A DNA stretch of 64,000 nt from Yersinia intermedia. GTDB lineage: Bacteria > Pseudomonadota > Gammaproteobacteria > Enterobacterales > Enterobacteriaceae. Positions 1 to 9,654 of this stretch are shown piece after piece. The translations under genes and the position numbers were made by a program. Position 1 is the first letter of the stretch. Every line of letters begins with the position of its first letter. The stretch lies in NCBI RefSeq assembly GCF_900635455.1, contig NZ_LR134116.1:1488001-1552000 (forward strand). The letters are read 5' to 3'. Under the pieces are notes generated by a model. That model worked only from the letters and a program-made list of their open reading frames with translations, made no database searches and was not told the DNA's origin.

Positions 1-84
1 TTCTTTAACCTGCTGGTTAATCATCCGGTAATAAGGGATGGTTGATTCCCAACTCATACCGCCAATAAGACCCAAAATTTTCAT
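1..84 (-). CDS. Aspartate/glutamate racemase family protein (5' end only)
   Basis: Only the first 28 codons are inside the window; the gene runs off the left edge. The N-terminus reads MKILGLIGGMSWESTIPYYR, which is the start of the Asp/Glu racemase family (YgeA/RacX type), where the GGMSWEST stretch forms part of the substrate pocket. Family members interconvert L- and D-amino acids without PLP. The call rests on this short, very characteristic segment; the two catalytic cysteines are not visible here. Confidence 0.7.
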   Translation of the reverse strand, partial: MKILGLIGGMSWESTIPYYRMINQQVKE

Positions 85-317
85 TCATTTATTCCTGTAC
101 AAACGCTTGTCTGAGTATGGATAGAAATTTAACTATGTAGAAACACGCTGCTGATGCACCGCGACAAAGCAATTAGCGGAACTGTGACAAGACTCCGACT
201 ATACCTATTATCTCTGTCTATCATGTTGGTTGTAACAAATCTGTAGCAATCGGAACATCTATTTATTCCTCTATCCATTTTTACACTATTACCATCAACA
301 GGATGACGGAGATTAGG

Positions 318-1619
318 ATGATAAAAATAAAGACGGCATACACCCTGACACTATTAGCGCTACTCTTGCCAGCGTCAACCCATGTTGTAGCACAGGATAA
401 AAGTGACAACTATAAACTTGAACAAGTGCTGGTGATGAGCCGGCATGGTATACGAGCACCTTTGGTAAATTATGGCGATATGCTTTCCAGTGCGACACCC
501 GATAAATGGCCACAATGGACCACCCCTGGCGGTTATCTGACACCGAAAGGGGCTGAGCTTGAGGCGATGATGGGGGGGTACTTCCGCGAGTGGTTGGTTA
601 ATGCCAAATTACTGAAAGCGACAGGATGCCCGGCAGATACCACGGTATTTACTTATGCTAACAGCTTGCCAAGGACTATTGGTACCGCGCAGCATTTCTT
701 ATTCGGTGCTTTCCCTGGTTGTAATGTGCCAGTGGCGCACCAAAAAGACATCGGCAAAATGGATCCAGTTTTTAATCCGATCATCACGCTAGATGTCACA
801 CCAGAATTTAAAGAAAAAGCCTTGGCATCGATTAATCAACACGCCGGGCCGGGCGGGGTAGAAGGGCTAAATAAGCGCTTACAGCCTAATTACGATTTAC
901 TTTCCCGCGTGTTGGATTATAAAAAATCACCGGCCTGTTTAACGGATAAGAAATGTGACTGGAGTACCCAGCCAACTAATATTGTATTGGTACAAAATAA
1001 AGAGCCAGGCATCACCGGCCCGCTGAAGTTAGGTACCGGCGCATCAGATGCATTTATGTTGCAATATTACGAAGGTTTCCCGATTAAAGATGTGGCCTGG
1101 GGACGGATTCAGTCATCGGAAGAGTGGCGTAAATTAATCGATATCAAAAACCTCTACCATGAGACGTTATTCGGTTCTCCTGCAATTGCGGATAATGCGG
1201 CTGAGAAGTTAGTCGGTTTTATCAGTGCCACCCTTGATCCCGTCGGTGAGAAAACGCCTAATGAATTAGCGGCGCAGAAAGCTAAATTGGCGGTATTGGT
1301 TGGGCATGACTCTAACATTGCTTCATTGTTGGCAGCACTGAAAACTAAAGAATACCAACTGCCAGACCAATATGAGAAAACACCAATCAGCGGCAAAGTA
1401 GTATTTGAGCGCTGGAAAGATACGAAACAAAATAAAGATATGATGAAGATCGAATATATCTATCTGTCGACTGAGCAAATTCGTAATAAGACGCCGCTGA
1501 CCCTTCAGGCACCACCAAAACGTGTCACGCTGGAAATTAAGGGCTGCCCGGTTGATGCCAACGGGTTCTGTTCAATGGATGATTTCAGAAAAGCGATAAA
1601 ACACAACACACAAAGTTAA
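318..1619 (+). CDS. agp: Periplasmic glucose-1-phosphatase (histidine acid phosphatase)
   Basis: A 433-residue exported phosphatase that releases phosphate from glucose-1-phosphate and related esters in the periplasm. A signal peptide ending near VVAQ is followed by the RHGxRxP phosphohistidine motif (MSRHGIRAP) and, near the C-terminus, the proton-donor HD motif in GHDSNIA. Paired cysteines and the ending resemble E. coli Agp throughout, more than the phytase AppA. An in-frame ATG lies at 303, but GGAG at 308-311 is correctly spaced only for the ATG at 318, which also gives a normal signal peptide. It stands alone, and its neighbours are unrelated. Confidence 0.88.
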   Translation: MIKIKTAYTLTLLALLLPASTHVVAQDKSDNYKLEQVLVMSRHGIRAPLVNYGDMLSSATPDKWPQWTTPGGYLTPKGAELEAMMGGYFREWLVNAKLLKATGCPADTTVFTYANSLPRTIGTAQHFLFGAFPGCNVPVAHQKDIGKMDPVFNPIITLDVTPEFKEKALASINQHAGPGGVEGLNKRLQPNYDLLSRVLDYKKSPACLTDKKCDWSTQPTNIVLVQNKEPGITGPLKLGTGASDAFMLQYYEGFPIKDVAWGRIQSSEEWRKLIDIKNLYHETLFGSPAIADNAAEKLVGFISATLDPVGEKTPNELAAQKAKLAVLVGHDSNIASLLAALKTKEYQLPDQYEKTPISGKVVFERWKDTKQNKDMMKIEYIYLSTEQIRNKTPLTLQAPPKRVTLEIKGCPVDANGFCSMDDFRKAIKHNTQS

Positions 1620-1631
1620 GTTAACACTGCC

Positions 1632-1718
1632 CTGCCGCCGGTTGCGGCAGCCGGTAGACAATAGGGGCTGGCATAAAATGACAGGCTACGCTAACGTAAT
1701 CTCTCTTTGTCAGCCCCT
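1632..1718. repeat. Two inverted repeats after agp
   Basis: CTGCCGC (1632-1638) pairs with GCGGCAG (1644-1650) across a 5-base loop, and AGGGGCTG (1663-1670) pairs with CAGCCCCT (1711-1718). Neither has a strong T-run. They may end agp transcription or stabilise its 3' end. Confidence 0.4.
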
Positions 1719-1738
1719 GGCCATTTGTAGATTTCCTG

Positions 1739-2869
1739 ATGACATTATTTGCGACTACTCAGCAAGCAGTAAAAACGGTATTCAGACCTTTTCTCAAAGA
1801 TCGTCTATTACATATTTTATTGATTTTGGGGATAGGGTTAACGGCCTTAATGCCAGCCCAAATTGCCGTCTTCCCGCAGTTTATTGACTGGACCACCATT
1901 GTTACTTTATTGGGATTAATGCTACTGACTAAAGGGGTTGAGGTCAGCGGTTACTTCGATTTTATTGGCCGGAAAATTATTAACACACTCCACACTGAGC
2001 GGCATCTGGCGCTGTTTTTAGTCTTAGCTGCGGCAGTGTTGTCATCCTTTCTGACCAATGATGTGGCGCTATTTATCATTGTTCCACTGATTTTGACGTT
2101 GAAAAAAATATCGTCTCTGCCGGTTGCCCGCCTAATTATTTTCTCGGCGCTGGCAGTCAATGCCGGGTCGCTATTAACCCCGATCGGCAATCCACAAAAT
2201 ATTCTGTTATGGAGCCGTTCCGAACTCTCTTTTATTGGTTTTACCCGCCAAATGGCACCTTTAGCAGCCATTATTCTGCTGACATTATTAGCGGTAACAT
2301 GGTGGCGTTTTCCGGCGCGTAAGATAAAGAAACAGGCCTCAAGCCCGCTTTATCCCTACCATTCCCGCCTGTTGCTAAGTTGTTTGGCGTTGTATGTTAT
2401 TTTTATTATCTGCGTAGATTTGGGCAGGGCTGGCTATGGGCTGCTTGTCGTTTTCGCTGGTTTATTGTTACTGGCGCGGCGGGTGTTATTGGCAATTGAC
2501 TGGAGCTTGATTGTGGTCTTTATGGCGATGTTCATTGACGTGCGCCTACTGACGGAGTTACCTGCGTTACAATCGCTGTTCGGTGAAATCAAAACGCTGT
2601 CTGCGGCTGCTGCCTATATATTGGGGATGGGTCTATCGCAATTGATCAGTAATGTCCCCGCCACAATATTGCTGCTTAATTATCTGCCTTCCAGCGCGCT
2701 GGTGGCTTATGCGGTCAATATTGGTGGTTTTGGTTTTGTGTTGGGTTCTATGGCTAATTTAATTGCGCTGAGAATGGCAGCAGAACCTGCCATCTGGTTA
2801 AAATTCCACGCTTATTCACTGCCATTTTTGTTGTGGAGTGCTCTGGTTGGCTGGTGGCTATTATTGTAA
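1739..2869 (+). CDS. ybiR: Inner-membrane ion transporter of the ArsB/NhaD superfamily (YbiR)
   Basis: A 376-residue, very hydrophobic protein with about ten membrane segments. Motifs shared with E. coli YbiR include GLMLLTKGVE, the SSFLTNDVALFIIVPL stretch and NAGSLLTPIGNPQNILLW; the last is typical of the ion-transporter superfamily that includes arsenite and Na+/dicarboxylate carriers. The transported ion is not known for YbiR. It stands alone between agp and flk; in E. coli ybiR lies elsewhere, so this position differs. The start ATG has only a weak upstream ribosome-binding match. Confidence 0.8.
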   Translation: MTLFATTQQAVKTVFRPFLKDRLLHILLILGIGLTALMPAQIAVFPQFIDWTTIVTLLGLMLLTKGVEVSGYFDFIGRKIINTLHTERHLALFLVLAAAVLSSFLTNDVALFIIVPLILTLKKISSLPVARLIIFSALAVNAGSLLTPIGNPQNILLWSRSELSFIGFTRQMAPLAAIILLTLLAVTWWRFPARKIKKQASSPLYPYHSRLLLSCLALYVIFIICVDLGRAGYGLLVVFAGLLLLARRVLLAIDWSLIVVFMAMFIDVRLLTELPALQSLFGEIKTLSAAAAYILGMGLSQLISNVPATILLLNYLPSSALVAYAVNIGGFGFVLGSMANLIALRMAAEPAIWLKFHAYSLPFLLWSALVGWWLLL

Positions 2870-2912
2870 TCAGATGGATGGCTCGGCGGGAGATAACCTG
2901 AGCCACATCTGG

Positions 2913-3950
2913 TTAGAGGAAGATAGCCAACAAAAAGGCCATCACTATAATTAGCGCCACAAATGCCAGTGATGGTTTTTGCAACAATGGCTGTAATGAT
3001 TGGGGTAATGCGGCGATCAGCGGGTTAATCACTGGTTGCAGAGTTTTTTGGTCTTCTGCTAAACGTTGGGCTGCATTAGCCCGATCTAATCTGGCGGTAA
3101 ACAGGACATTGATAATGTCATTCAACTGCGCTTGTGTCAGCGGCGTGGTAGGGCTGGCCTGAAAGCGATTCTGGCTGTAATCAATTAATAATTGTTGTTC
3201 CTGCGCATCAGCGGGCTGCTTCAACGCGGTTTGCAGGTTAACCAATGTCGGTGCCGTTTGTTGGCTGAGTGCCACTTTGGTCTGTAAAAACTGGCTGAGT
3301 AGCTGGAAATGGCGCGCAGGTAATGGATCATTACTTTTCACCCCCACCATATCAAACAACGCCTGCCATATTTTGGCCGGTTGCTCGCCGGTTGCAGCAC
3401 TAAGTTTTGCTACTAGCGATTGAATATTCTGATGCTCTGCGGGCAGTAACGGCCGATCAGTTATTGTTGCCAGTTGTGGCTGTGGAATATTCAGGGTGCC
3501 GGATTGCAGTAGTACCAAAACCTGTTGTAACTCAGCATGACTTAGCTGACTTAATACGGTATGACCAAAGTGCTGGCGGATAAAATCACTGACCGCCTGC
3601 CGGTTGTTACCTTGTGGCAGCAGTTCGGTCAGTTGCTGGCGCAATTGATGATTGGCGTGATTTTCCTGTGCCTGTGCAAGGCGGGTTTGCAGCAATTGCT
3701 CTGCGGGCTGGAAGTGGCGTGCCAGTAAGTCGCTGGTGCTACCCAAGGATAAATCATGGCGCAGACCGGCCCAGATCTCGGCTGATTTAATTGGGCTGAG
3801 GGCCATAATCCGCACAATTAGCTTCTCCAGCGTAGTGCGTTGCGCAGGGGTAAGTGCCTGATCTTCCACTTGGCCCTGATGAGGTACTTTGGTCGGTGCA
3901 ATATTGCGATCACTGGCAATCGGTACACCCGGGCCGTTCAAAGGTTGCAT
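2913..3950 (-). CDS. flk: Flagellar regulator Flk (RflH)
   Basis: A 345-residue protein with a soluble Gln-rich N-terminal part and one C-terminal membrane anchor (about residues 325-345, ending AFLLAIFL). Repeated local matches to E. coli Flk include LTPAQRTTLEKL, WAGLRHDLSL, RPLLPAEHQ and TPLTQAQLNDI. Flk is a membrane-anchored factor that couples flagellar ring assembly to export-substrate switching and prevents premature FlgM secretion. In E. coli it lies next to pdxB and is divergent from it; here orientation is the same but about 8.9 kb of other genes lie between them. Confidence 0.88.
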   Translation of the reverse strand: MQPLNGPGVPIASDRNIAPTKVPHQGQVEDQALTPAQRTTLEKLIVRIMALSPIKSAEIWAGLRHDLSLGSTSDLLARHFQPAEQLLQTRLAQAQENHANHQLRQQLTELLPQGNNRQAVSDFIRQHFGHTVLSQLSHAELQQVLVLLQSGTLNIPQPQLATITDRPLLPAEHQNIQSLVAKLSAATGEQPAKIWQALFDMVGVKSNDPLPARHFQLLSQFLQTKVALSQQTAPTLVNLQTALKQPADAQEQQLLIDYSQNRFQASPTTPLTQAQLNDIINVLFTARLDRANAAQRLAEDQKTLQPVINPLIAALPQSLQPLLQKPSLAFVALIIVMAFLLAIFL

Positions 3951-4232
3951 ATAACCGGTCCTTCGCTGTGGAGGAGATACTGTGGACGTTCATAAAGTAC
4001 CCGGCGATAGACGCAGGCTACCAATATGATACGCGTAAATGTGGGCGACCCATACCGTCAGATTATGTTTTTTTGGTTAAATACGTTTGTAATTAAATGT
4101 CACTTTGAGTGATTGTTTAAGTTCAGACATTGATAATCTTAATTATGCCGTTAAGATGAGCGCTCAGTCTTGAATGAGACTAATTTATCAATTTTACTGA
4201 TGAATTATACGGATCAGGATTAAACACGGTAA

Positions 4233-4586
4233 ATGGTTAAACAACAGCGTGCGGCAAAGTGGTTCCTCTGTCTGGCTTGCCTGGTCATATTAGTTTGTAT
4301 GACACAACGCATCGCCAGCCTGCACGCGTTGGAAAAAAACCTCCTTCAGACATCGCCATCACAGGTTGCTGCCGATGCAAATGAAGCTCCCACGCCTTGT
4401 GAGCTAAGTGCCAAATCCCTGTTAGCATCCCCGCCTGTTCTGTTCGAATTAGCGATTTTTTCTCTGGGTTTATTACTCTTGCTATTGGGGCCAGTGATTC
4501 CGGCCCGCATGAGGTTTCCGCCACCCAGAGTGATATCACCCAGCCGTCTGAGGGTGCACCTGCAACTCTGCATTTTCCGGGAATAG
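4233..4586 (+). CDS. scsA: Suppressor of copper sensitivity protein ScsA
   Basis: A 117-residue small membrane protein that opens the scs operon. An N-terminal hydrophobic segment (about 9-25) is followed by a soluble stretch and a second strongly hydrophobic segment (about 68-88, LELAIF..LLLLLLGP region). Size, topology and position directly before scsB match Salmonella ScsA. The biochemical role of ScsA is not well defined; the operon protects against copper and oxidative damage. The ribosome-binding site is weak. The identification depends largely on the neighbours. Confidence 0.7.
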   Translation: MVKQQRAAKWFLCLACLVILVCMTQRIASLHALEKNLLQTSPSQVAADANEAPTPCELSAKSLLASPPVLFELAIFSLGLLLLLLGPVIPARMRFPPPRVISPSRLRVHLQLCIFRE

Positions 4587-4654
4587 AGATGCTGTTGGCA
4601 TAACTACGGCAACCTTTTGCGTTGCTGTGATTAATCTATTTCTGGAGAAGAATC

Positions 4655-6715
4655 ATGTTTAATTTAAGCAAGACAGCGTTGTTCTGTCTGTTACTGCTAT
4701 GGATGCCCACCCTTTGGGCGGCAGACAGCGGCTGGTTGGTCAGCCCACAAAACTCACATGCTAAGGTGCGGATTTATGCCGACCCCTCAACGAGCGGTGC
4801 AACCCGCCTGTTACTTTCCGTTCAACTGGATAAAGGCTGGAAAACTTACTGGCGCTCACCGGGTGAAGGGGGCATTGCACCAACCATTGCCTGGAGCACA
4901 CCTCTTGACGCGGTAAAATGGTACTGGCCTGTACCACAACGATTTGATGTTTCTGGTATTTCTACCCAGGGCTATCACGAGCAGGTCATGCTGCCGATCG
5001 TCATTTCCGCTAAGGCACCTCAAACGCTAAATGGCATCTTGACCCTATCGACCTGTAGCAATGTCTGCATTTTGACGGACTACCCGTTTAGCCTCGATCT
5101 TTCCTCACCGTTAAGCGACGAAAACCAACAACAATTCCAACACGATTTTGCCCAAGCGATGGGGCAGGTACCCATTGCCAATGCCTTGACCCAACAGATC
5201 CAAGCTGGTTTTGGTCATGGTGAGGTGCAAATTCTGGCGGTACGTGACGAAGGTTGGCAACAGCCCGAATTGTTCTTCGATACCTTGGCGGACGTGGATT
5301 TCGGCAAACCGCGGGTCAGCGTACAGGGTAATCAGCTCTCGGTGCGGGTTCCTGCGACCGATGGTTGGGGGGAGGGCGTGGGGGATCTCCGTGGTAAACC
5401 CCTGACAATGGTGATTACTGACGCAGGTCTGGCGCAAGAGGCCACGGTGACCATTGGGCAAGCGCTCACTTTACCGCAATCCTCCCCCCGTTTTTGGTCT
5501 TGGATAGTGATGGCGCTGGCGGGCGGATTTATTCTTAATCTGATGCCTTGTGTGCTTCCGGTTCTTGCAATGAAACTGGGGTCGATTTTGCAGACCGGGC
5601 AGCAAACCCGCCGTCAGATTCGTTGGCAGTTTCTGGCATCGTCTGCTGGAATTGTGACTTCGTTTTGGTTGTTGGCACTACTGATGACCGCCTTGCGCTT
5701 AGGTAATCATGCCCTTGGCTGGGGAATTCAGTTCCAAAGCCCTTGGTTTATCGGCTTTATGGTGCTGGTTACCGCACTCTTTACGGCCAATCTGTTCGGC
5801 TTGTTCGAGATCAATCTCTCCTCATCGCTCAATAGTCGTATTGCTGCGCCTCGTGTAGAGAACGCGGGGGCTCGCGGTTTGGCCGGCCACTTTGGACAGG
5901 GCGCATTGGCGACGCTACTGGCAACCCCGTGTTCCGCGCCATTCCTGGGGACGGCGGTAGCCTTTGCGCTGGCCGCCCCTTTACCGGCGCTATGGGGCAT
6001 ATTTACCGCCCTGGGGGTTGGCATGAGCCTGCCGTGGTTGGCGGTGGCGCTATGGCCTAAATTAGTGCTGTTTTTGCCCCGCCCCGGTCGTTGGATGAAT
6101 CGCCTGCGCATCGGGATGGGGGGGCTGATGCTGGCATCAAGTCTGTGGTTACTGAGCCTGATGGTGAGCCATGTTGGCCTACAACTGGTGATAGTGATTA
6201 CCGGAGTGTTGCTGTTAACGCTATTGCTGGCTATTGGCTGGCGTTATGGCGTGCGTGTTGCAGCAATCGTCAGCTTAATCGGGGTGTTGATTATCGGCGG
6301 ATTACTGTTGGCAGGTTCGTTGACGGCTAATCTGTGGCGCAAACCGCTACATGACAACATCCCGTGGCAGCCATTAACTGAATCTGCCATTAAGGAAGCG
6401 CTGGTGGAGCATAAGCGGGTGTTTGTCGATGTCACTGCCGATTGGTGCGTGACCTGTAAAGTTAACAAAATACACGTCCTGATGCGTGACGATGTGCAGC
6501 AGGCATTGCAAGCGCCTGACGTGGTGGCGTTACGCGGTGACTGGACACGGCCTTCTGCTGATATTACTGAGTTTTTGCGCCAGCGCGGCAGTGTCGCAAT
6601 CCCATTTAATCAAATTTATGGGCCACAACAACCGCAGGGTGTGGTGCTCTCACCACTGTTGGACAGTGACGTGTTATTAAAAATTTTGGCCGATGCTAAA
6701 GGAAATAAAGAATGA
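4655..6715 (+). CDS. scsB: Membrane thiol:disulfide reductase ScsB (DsbD-like)
   Basis: A 686-residue protein that moves electrons from the cytoplasm across the inner membrane to periplasmic Scs partners. In order: signal peptide ending at LWA, a periplasmic N-terminal domain with paired cysteines (CSNVC), a DsbD/CcdA-type membrane core from about residue 280 with redox cysteines in LMPCVLP and ATPCSAPF, and a C-terminal thioredoxin-like domain with WCVTCK (Cys598 and Cys601). TGGAGAAG precedes the start at good spacing. The stop overlaps the scsC start by four bases, so translation is probably coupled. Confidence 0.9.
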   Translation: MFNLSKTALFCLLLLWMPTLWAADSGWLVSPQNSHAKVRIYADPSTSGATRLLLSVQLDKGWKTYWRSPGEGGIAPTIAWSTPLDAVKWYWPVPQRFDVSGISTQGYHEQVMLPIVISAKAPQTLNGILTLSTCSNVCILTDYPFSLDLSSPLSDENQQQFQHDFAQAMGQVPIANALTQQIQAGFGHGEVQILAVRDEGWQQPELFFDTLADVDFGKPRVSVQGNQLSVRVPATDGWGEGVGDLRGKPLTMVITDAGLAQEATVTIGQALTLPQSSPRFWSWIVMALAGGFILNLMPCVLPVLAMKLGSILQTGQQTRRQIRWQFLASSAGIVTSFWLLALLMTALRLGNHALGWGIQFQSPWFIGFMVLVTALFTANLFGLFEINLSSSLNSRIAAPRVENAGARGLAGHFGQGALATLLATPCSAPFLGTAVAFALAAPLPALWGIFTALGVGMSLPWLAVALWPKLVLFLPRPGRWMNRLRIGMGGLMLASSLWLLSLMVSHVGLQLVIVITGVLLLTLLLAIGWRYGVRVAAIVSLIGVLIIGGLLLAGSLTANLWRKPLHDNIPWQPLTESAIKEALVEHKRVFVDVTADWCVTCKVNKIHVLMRDDVQQALQAPDVVALRGDWTRPSADITEFLRQRGSVAIPFNQIYGPQQPQGVVLSPLLDSDVLLKILADAKGNKE

Positions 6716-7437
6716 AAATTATCATGGTTGTGTTGTTAACGCTGATCTCGACGCCACTCTGGGCGGCTGCGCCTTTTACACCGGAGCAGGAAGTGCGGAT
6801 TAAAGCCTTAATCCGTGAAACGCTGGTCGCCAACCCAGATATTCTTGAGCAATCCATCAATGCCTTGCAACAGCAAGCTAATGAAGCGCAAGGGCAGCAA
6901 ATGGATCAATTTATCGAAGCCAATAAACAAGTGCTATTCCAAGACCCCGGCAGCCCCCGTTTCGGGGCTACAATGCCAGCCCTGACATTGGTTTCATTTA
7001 CCGATTACAACTGCCCATTTTGTAAAACCTTTGATCCCTTGCTGGAAAAAATCGTGAAAGCGTACCCGCAGGTGGCGGTGGTGATAAAACCGCTGCCGTT
7101 TAAAGGGGAAAGCTCAATGACCAGTGCGCGGTTGGCACTGACGCTGTGGCAACAACATCCGAACCAATTTCTGCCATTCCATCAGCGCTTGATGGCGAAA
7201 AAAGGTTTCCACGATGCTGACAGTATTGCCGCGGCGCAGAAAAAGACCGGTGTTACGCCAGTAGCGCTAAGCGAGCAGAGCTTGAATGTGCTACGTACCA
7301 ACCTGAAGTTAGCGGATCAACTGGGTATCGAGGGCACACCAGCCACCTTGATTGGTAATCAGATAATTCCAGGTGCTATTTCCTATGAGCAACTGGAGGA
7401 GATAGTGAAGCAGCAACTGGCTAAGGCGGGTAAATGA
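6712..7437 (+). CDS. scsC: Periplasmic DsbA/DsbG-family disulfide protein ScsC
   Basis: A 241-residue exported thioredoxin-fold protein. A signal peptide (ending LWAAA) is followed by a charged helical N-terminal stretch, which forms the trimerisation stalk in known ScsC proteins. The CxxC site is CPFC at 101-104, with the cis-proline loop as GTPATL near 213. Known ScsC proteins act as disulfide isomerases or oxidases kept reduced by ScsB and bind copper. Both gene ends overlap neighbours by four bases (ATGA), as expected for one operon. Confidence 0.88.
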   Translation: MKIIMVVLLTLISTPLWAAAPFTPEQEVRIKALIRETLVANPDILEQSINALQQQANEAQGQQMDQFIEANKQVLFQDPGSPRFGATMPALTLVSFTDYNCPFCKTFDPLLEKIVKAYPQVAVVIKPLPFKGESSMTSARLALTLWQQHPNQFLPFHQRLMAKKGFHDADSIAAAQKKTGVTPVALSEQSLNVLRTNLKLADQLGIEGTPATLIGNQIIPGAISYEQLEEIVKQQLAKAGK

Positions 7438-7934
7438 GTCGCTTGAAGCGGTGGGGTAAAGAGCTGGTTATTTTACTGGCGCTGGTCACGGTGGTCTCTT
7501 TGGCGATGGATTGGTTGCGTAGCCCGCAGGTACCGGCTAATTGGAGCGATATGTCGTTGCAAACTCTGGCGGGCCAAACTGTCTCGTTAAAGGCGATGAG
7601 CCAGGAAAAACCGTTGCTTATCTATTTTTGGGCAACATGGTGCGGTGTGTGTAAATTCACCAGCCCCAGTGTCAATCAAATGGTGCAGGAGGGTGAGAAT
7701 GTGATGACAGTGGCGCTGCGTTCCGGTGAAGCACCACAGCTTGAGCGCTGGTTGGCGAAGAAGGATTACCGGTTGCCGGTGATAAATGACCCACGCGGTG
7801 AGTTGTCTGCGCAGTGGCAAGTCGGTGTTACACCGACGTTAGTGATCCTCTATCAAGGCCAGATGGTACAAAACACCAGCGGATGGACCAGCTATTGGGG
7901 TATGAAACTGCGTTTATGGCTGGCCTCGTTCTAA
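7434..7934 (+). CDS. scsD: Membrane-anchored thioredoxin-like protein ScsD (TlpA type)
   Basis: A 166-residue protein with an uncleaved N-terminal membrane segment (about 9-27) and a periplasmic TlpA/ResA-like thioredoxin domain. The active site is WATWCGVC (Cys70 and Cys73) and the cis-proline is in GVTPTLV. It is the last gene of scsABCD and overlaps scsC by four bases. Inferred role: an additional periplasmic reductase acting with ScsB and ScsC. Confidence 0.87.
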   Translation: MSRLKRWGKELVILLALVTVVSLAMDWLRSPQVPANWSDMSLQTLAGQTVSLKAMSQEKPLLIYFWATWCGVCKFTSPSVNQMVQEGENVMTVALRSGEAPQLERWLAKKDYRLPVINDPRGELSAQWQVGVTPTLVILYQGQMVQNTSGWTSYWGMKLRLWLASF

Positions 7935-7965
7935 GGTAACTGTCTAGTAAAGTCTACAGGGAACC

Positions 7966-8012
7966 GCACACCAACAGTTTGACTCAGTCTGACTGTTGGT
8001 CGTGCGTTTTTT
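7966..8012. terminator. Terminator between scsD and the MocR-type gene
   Basis: A long stem pairs GCACACCAACAGT (7966-7978) with ACTGTTGGT-C-GTGC (7992-8005) and is followed by a run of T on the + strand (8007-8012). It lies between convergent genes and ends scsD transcription. Confidence 0.8.
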
Positions 8013-8020
8013 GATTGATT

Positions 8021-9472
8021 TTATGCCTGGCACTGACGAATCGCCGCACTTAATCTGGCTATTCCTTGGCTAATCAGCTCGGGTGAATTAGCGGCAAAAT
8101 TCAAGCGCAAGGTAAATTCGCCTTGTGATTCTTGGGGGTAAAACCCGCCGCCTTTAGCAAAAGTGACCCCCGCCTGCCACGCCAGCGGCATCAATTGAGT
8201 CATTGGTACGTTTGCTGGCAATTGTAGCCAGATAAATAATCCCCCGTCAGGAACCTCAAATTGGCAGCCGAGCGGCAGCGTCTGCTGGAGGGCATCGACC
8301 ATGGCATCACGGTGCTGGCGGTACAAACGGCAAGCCCGACGGAGCTGTTTGTCATAACGCCCAACAGTGACAAAGGCATCCAACGCCCGTTGGATCAGGT
8401 TCGAACTGGTAAAACTGTCAACATGCTTTAAGCGCGCCAGTTGAATGTAATGGGGCGCGTCTGCCACCAGATAACCAATGCGCATGCTGGGTAGTAACAT
8501 TTTGGAAAAAGTACTGACATAGATAACTTCACCTGTTGCTGCCAGTGAACGCAGCGAAGGCAGCTTTTTGCCGCTGTAACGCAAGTCGCCCACATAATCA
8601 TCTTCCAGTATTGGCACCCCAGCGGTTCTGGCTATTTGCACTAACTGATGGCGGCGCTCTTCACTCATACAGCGTCCGGTGGGGTTATTAAAGTTGGGAA
8701 TGCAATAGATAAGCTTCGGTTGATGTCTGGCTAATAGCGCAGGCAGGGTAGCCAGATTCATACCTTGTTGGTCGCTTGGCAGGGTAATAATATTCACTTT
8801 ATGCAGGCGGAACAGGGCTAATGCTTCGGCATAAGTGGGTTCTTCTACCAGCACGCTATCGCCTGGGGCCAACAGTGATTGGCTGATCAAACTGATGGCA
8901 TGTTGCGAACCATTGGTTATCAACAGTTGCTCTGGCCGGGTAGGAATACCTTGTGCGGATAGAATGCGGCTGAGTGTATCGCGCAATGGATAATAGCCGC
9001 AGTAATCGCCGTAACTGAATGCTTCTTCAGCATGGCGGCGCAGAATTGAATGCAAGATCTGGCGGAATTCATCCAATGGGAAAATTTTGGGGCTACCGAT
9101 GCCAGCGGCAAAATTGATGGTATCTGGCGGTAAGGGGATATCGGCATACCCGTCCAGCCGTGAGGTGACAGTGGTAAAACGGTCCAGCGGGAACTCACCA
9201 TGTAGCCGTGGATGCGGATGGCTTGGCGGTGGTGAGAGGTGACAGACATAGGCACCGCTACCACGACGTTGTTGTAATAACCCCTTAGCCGCCAGTTCGG
9301 CATAGGCATTATCCACGGTGAGGCGGCTCACTGATAATTCTGCTGCCAAGGTGCGGGTTGAAGGCAGTTTGTCGCCATCGGCAAACACCCCACTGAGGAT
9401 AGCACGGCGCAATGCCTCTTCGATTTGTAGATACAGTGGAATGTCTTGCTGACGATCTAACGGAATATGCAT
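8021..9472 (-). CDS. MocR/PdxR-type regulator (GntR wHTH fused to aminotransferase fold)
   Basis: A 483-residue transcription factor. Residues 1-75 form a GntR winged helix (IPLYLQIEEALRRAI; LPSTRTLAAELSVSRLTVDNAY). Residues about 110-480 have the fold-type I aminotransferase domain with the NFNNPTG loop, a DDYVGDLRYSG stretch and the predicted PLP lysine Lys324 in TFSKMLLPSMR. MocR proteins sense PLP or an amine ligand and usually control an adjacent divergent gene. Here that is the EamA transporter starting about 180 bp away, which is therefore its likely target. Effector unknown. Confidence 0.88.
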   Translation of the reverse strand: MHIPLDRQQDIPLYLQIEEALRRAILSGVFADGDKLPSTRTLAAELSVSRLTVDNAYAELAAKGLLQQRRGSGAYVCHLSPPPSHPHPRLHGEFPLDRFTTVTSRLDGYADIPLPPDTINFAAGIGSPKIFPLDEFRQILHSILRRHAEEAFSYGDYCGYYPLRDTLSRILSAQGIPTRPEQLLITNGSQHAISLISQSLLAPGDSVLVEEPTYAEALALFRLHKVNIITLPSDQQGMNLATLPALLARHQPKLIYCIPNFNNPTGRCMSEERRHQLVQIARTAGVPILEDDYVGDLRYSGKKLPSLRSLAATGEVIYVSTFSKMLLPSMRIGYLVADAPHYIQLARLKHVDSFTSSNLIQRALDAFVTVGRYDKQLRRACRLYRQHRDAMVDALQQTLPLGCQFEVPDGGLFIWLQLPANVPMTQLMPLAWQAGVTFAKGGGFYPQESQGEFTLRLNFAANSPELISQGIARLSAAIRQCQA

Positions 9473-9654
9473 GTCTCACCGGCCAGAAGTGGCTCACTGT
9501 GGATAATGTATTGTCACTATACTCAAGCTTAACAAGGCTTCAAGAGGAAAAAAGTGGCCTGTATCAATCAGCAGGAAAGTGGCTCTGGTAGCAGAGAACA
9601 TGGGGGGTACAATCGCTATCTGATCACTATCGTGAAAGTAGTTATGAGGTTGTT

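Noticed and set aside
3854..4096. An 80-codon rightward frame over the flk start
   Set aside because: It overlaps the flk coding sequence on the other strand and has no family features.
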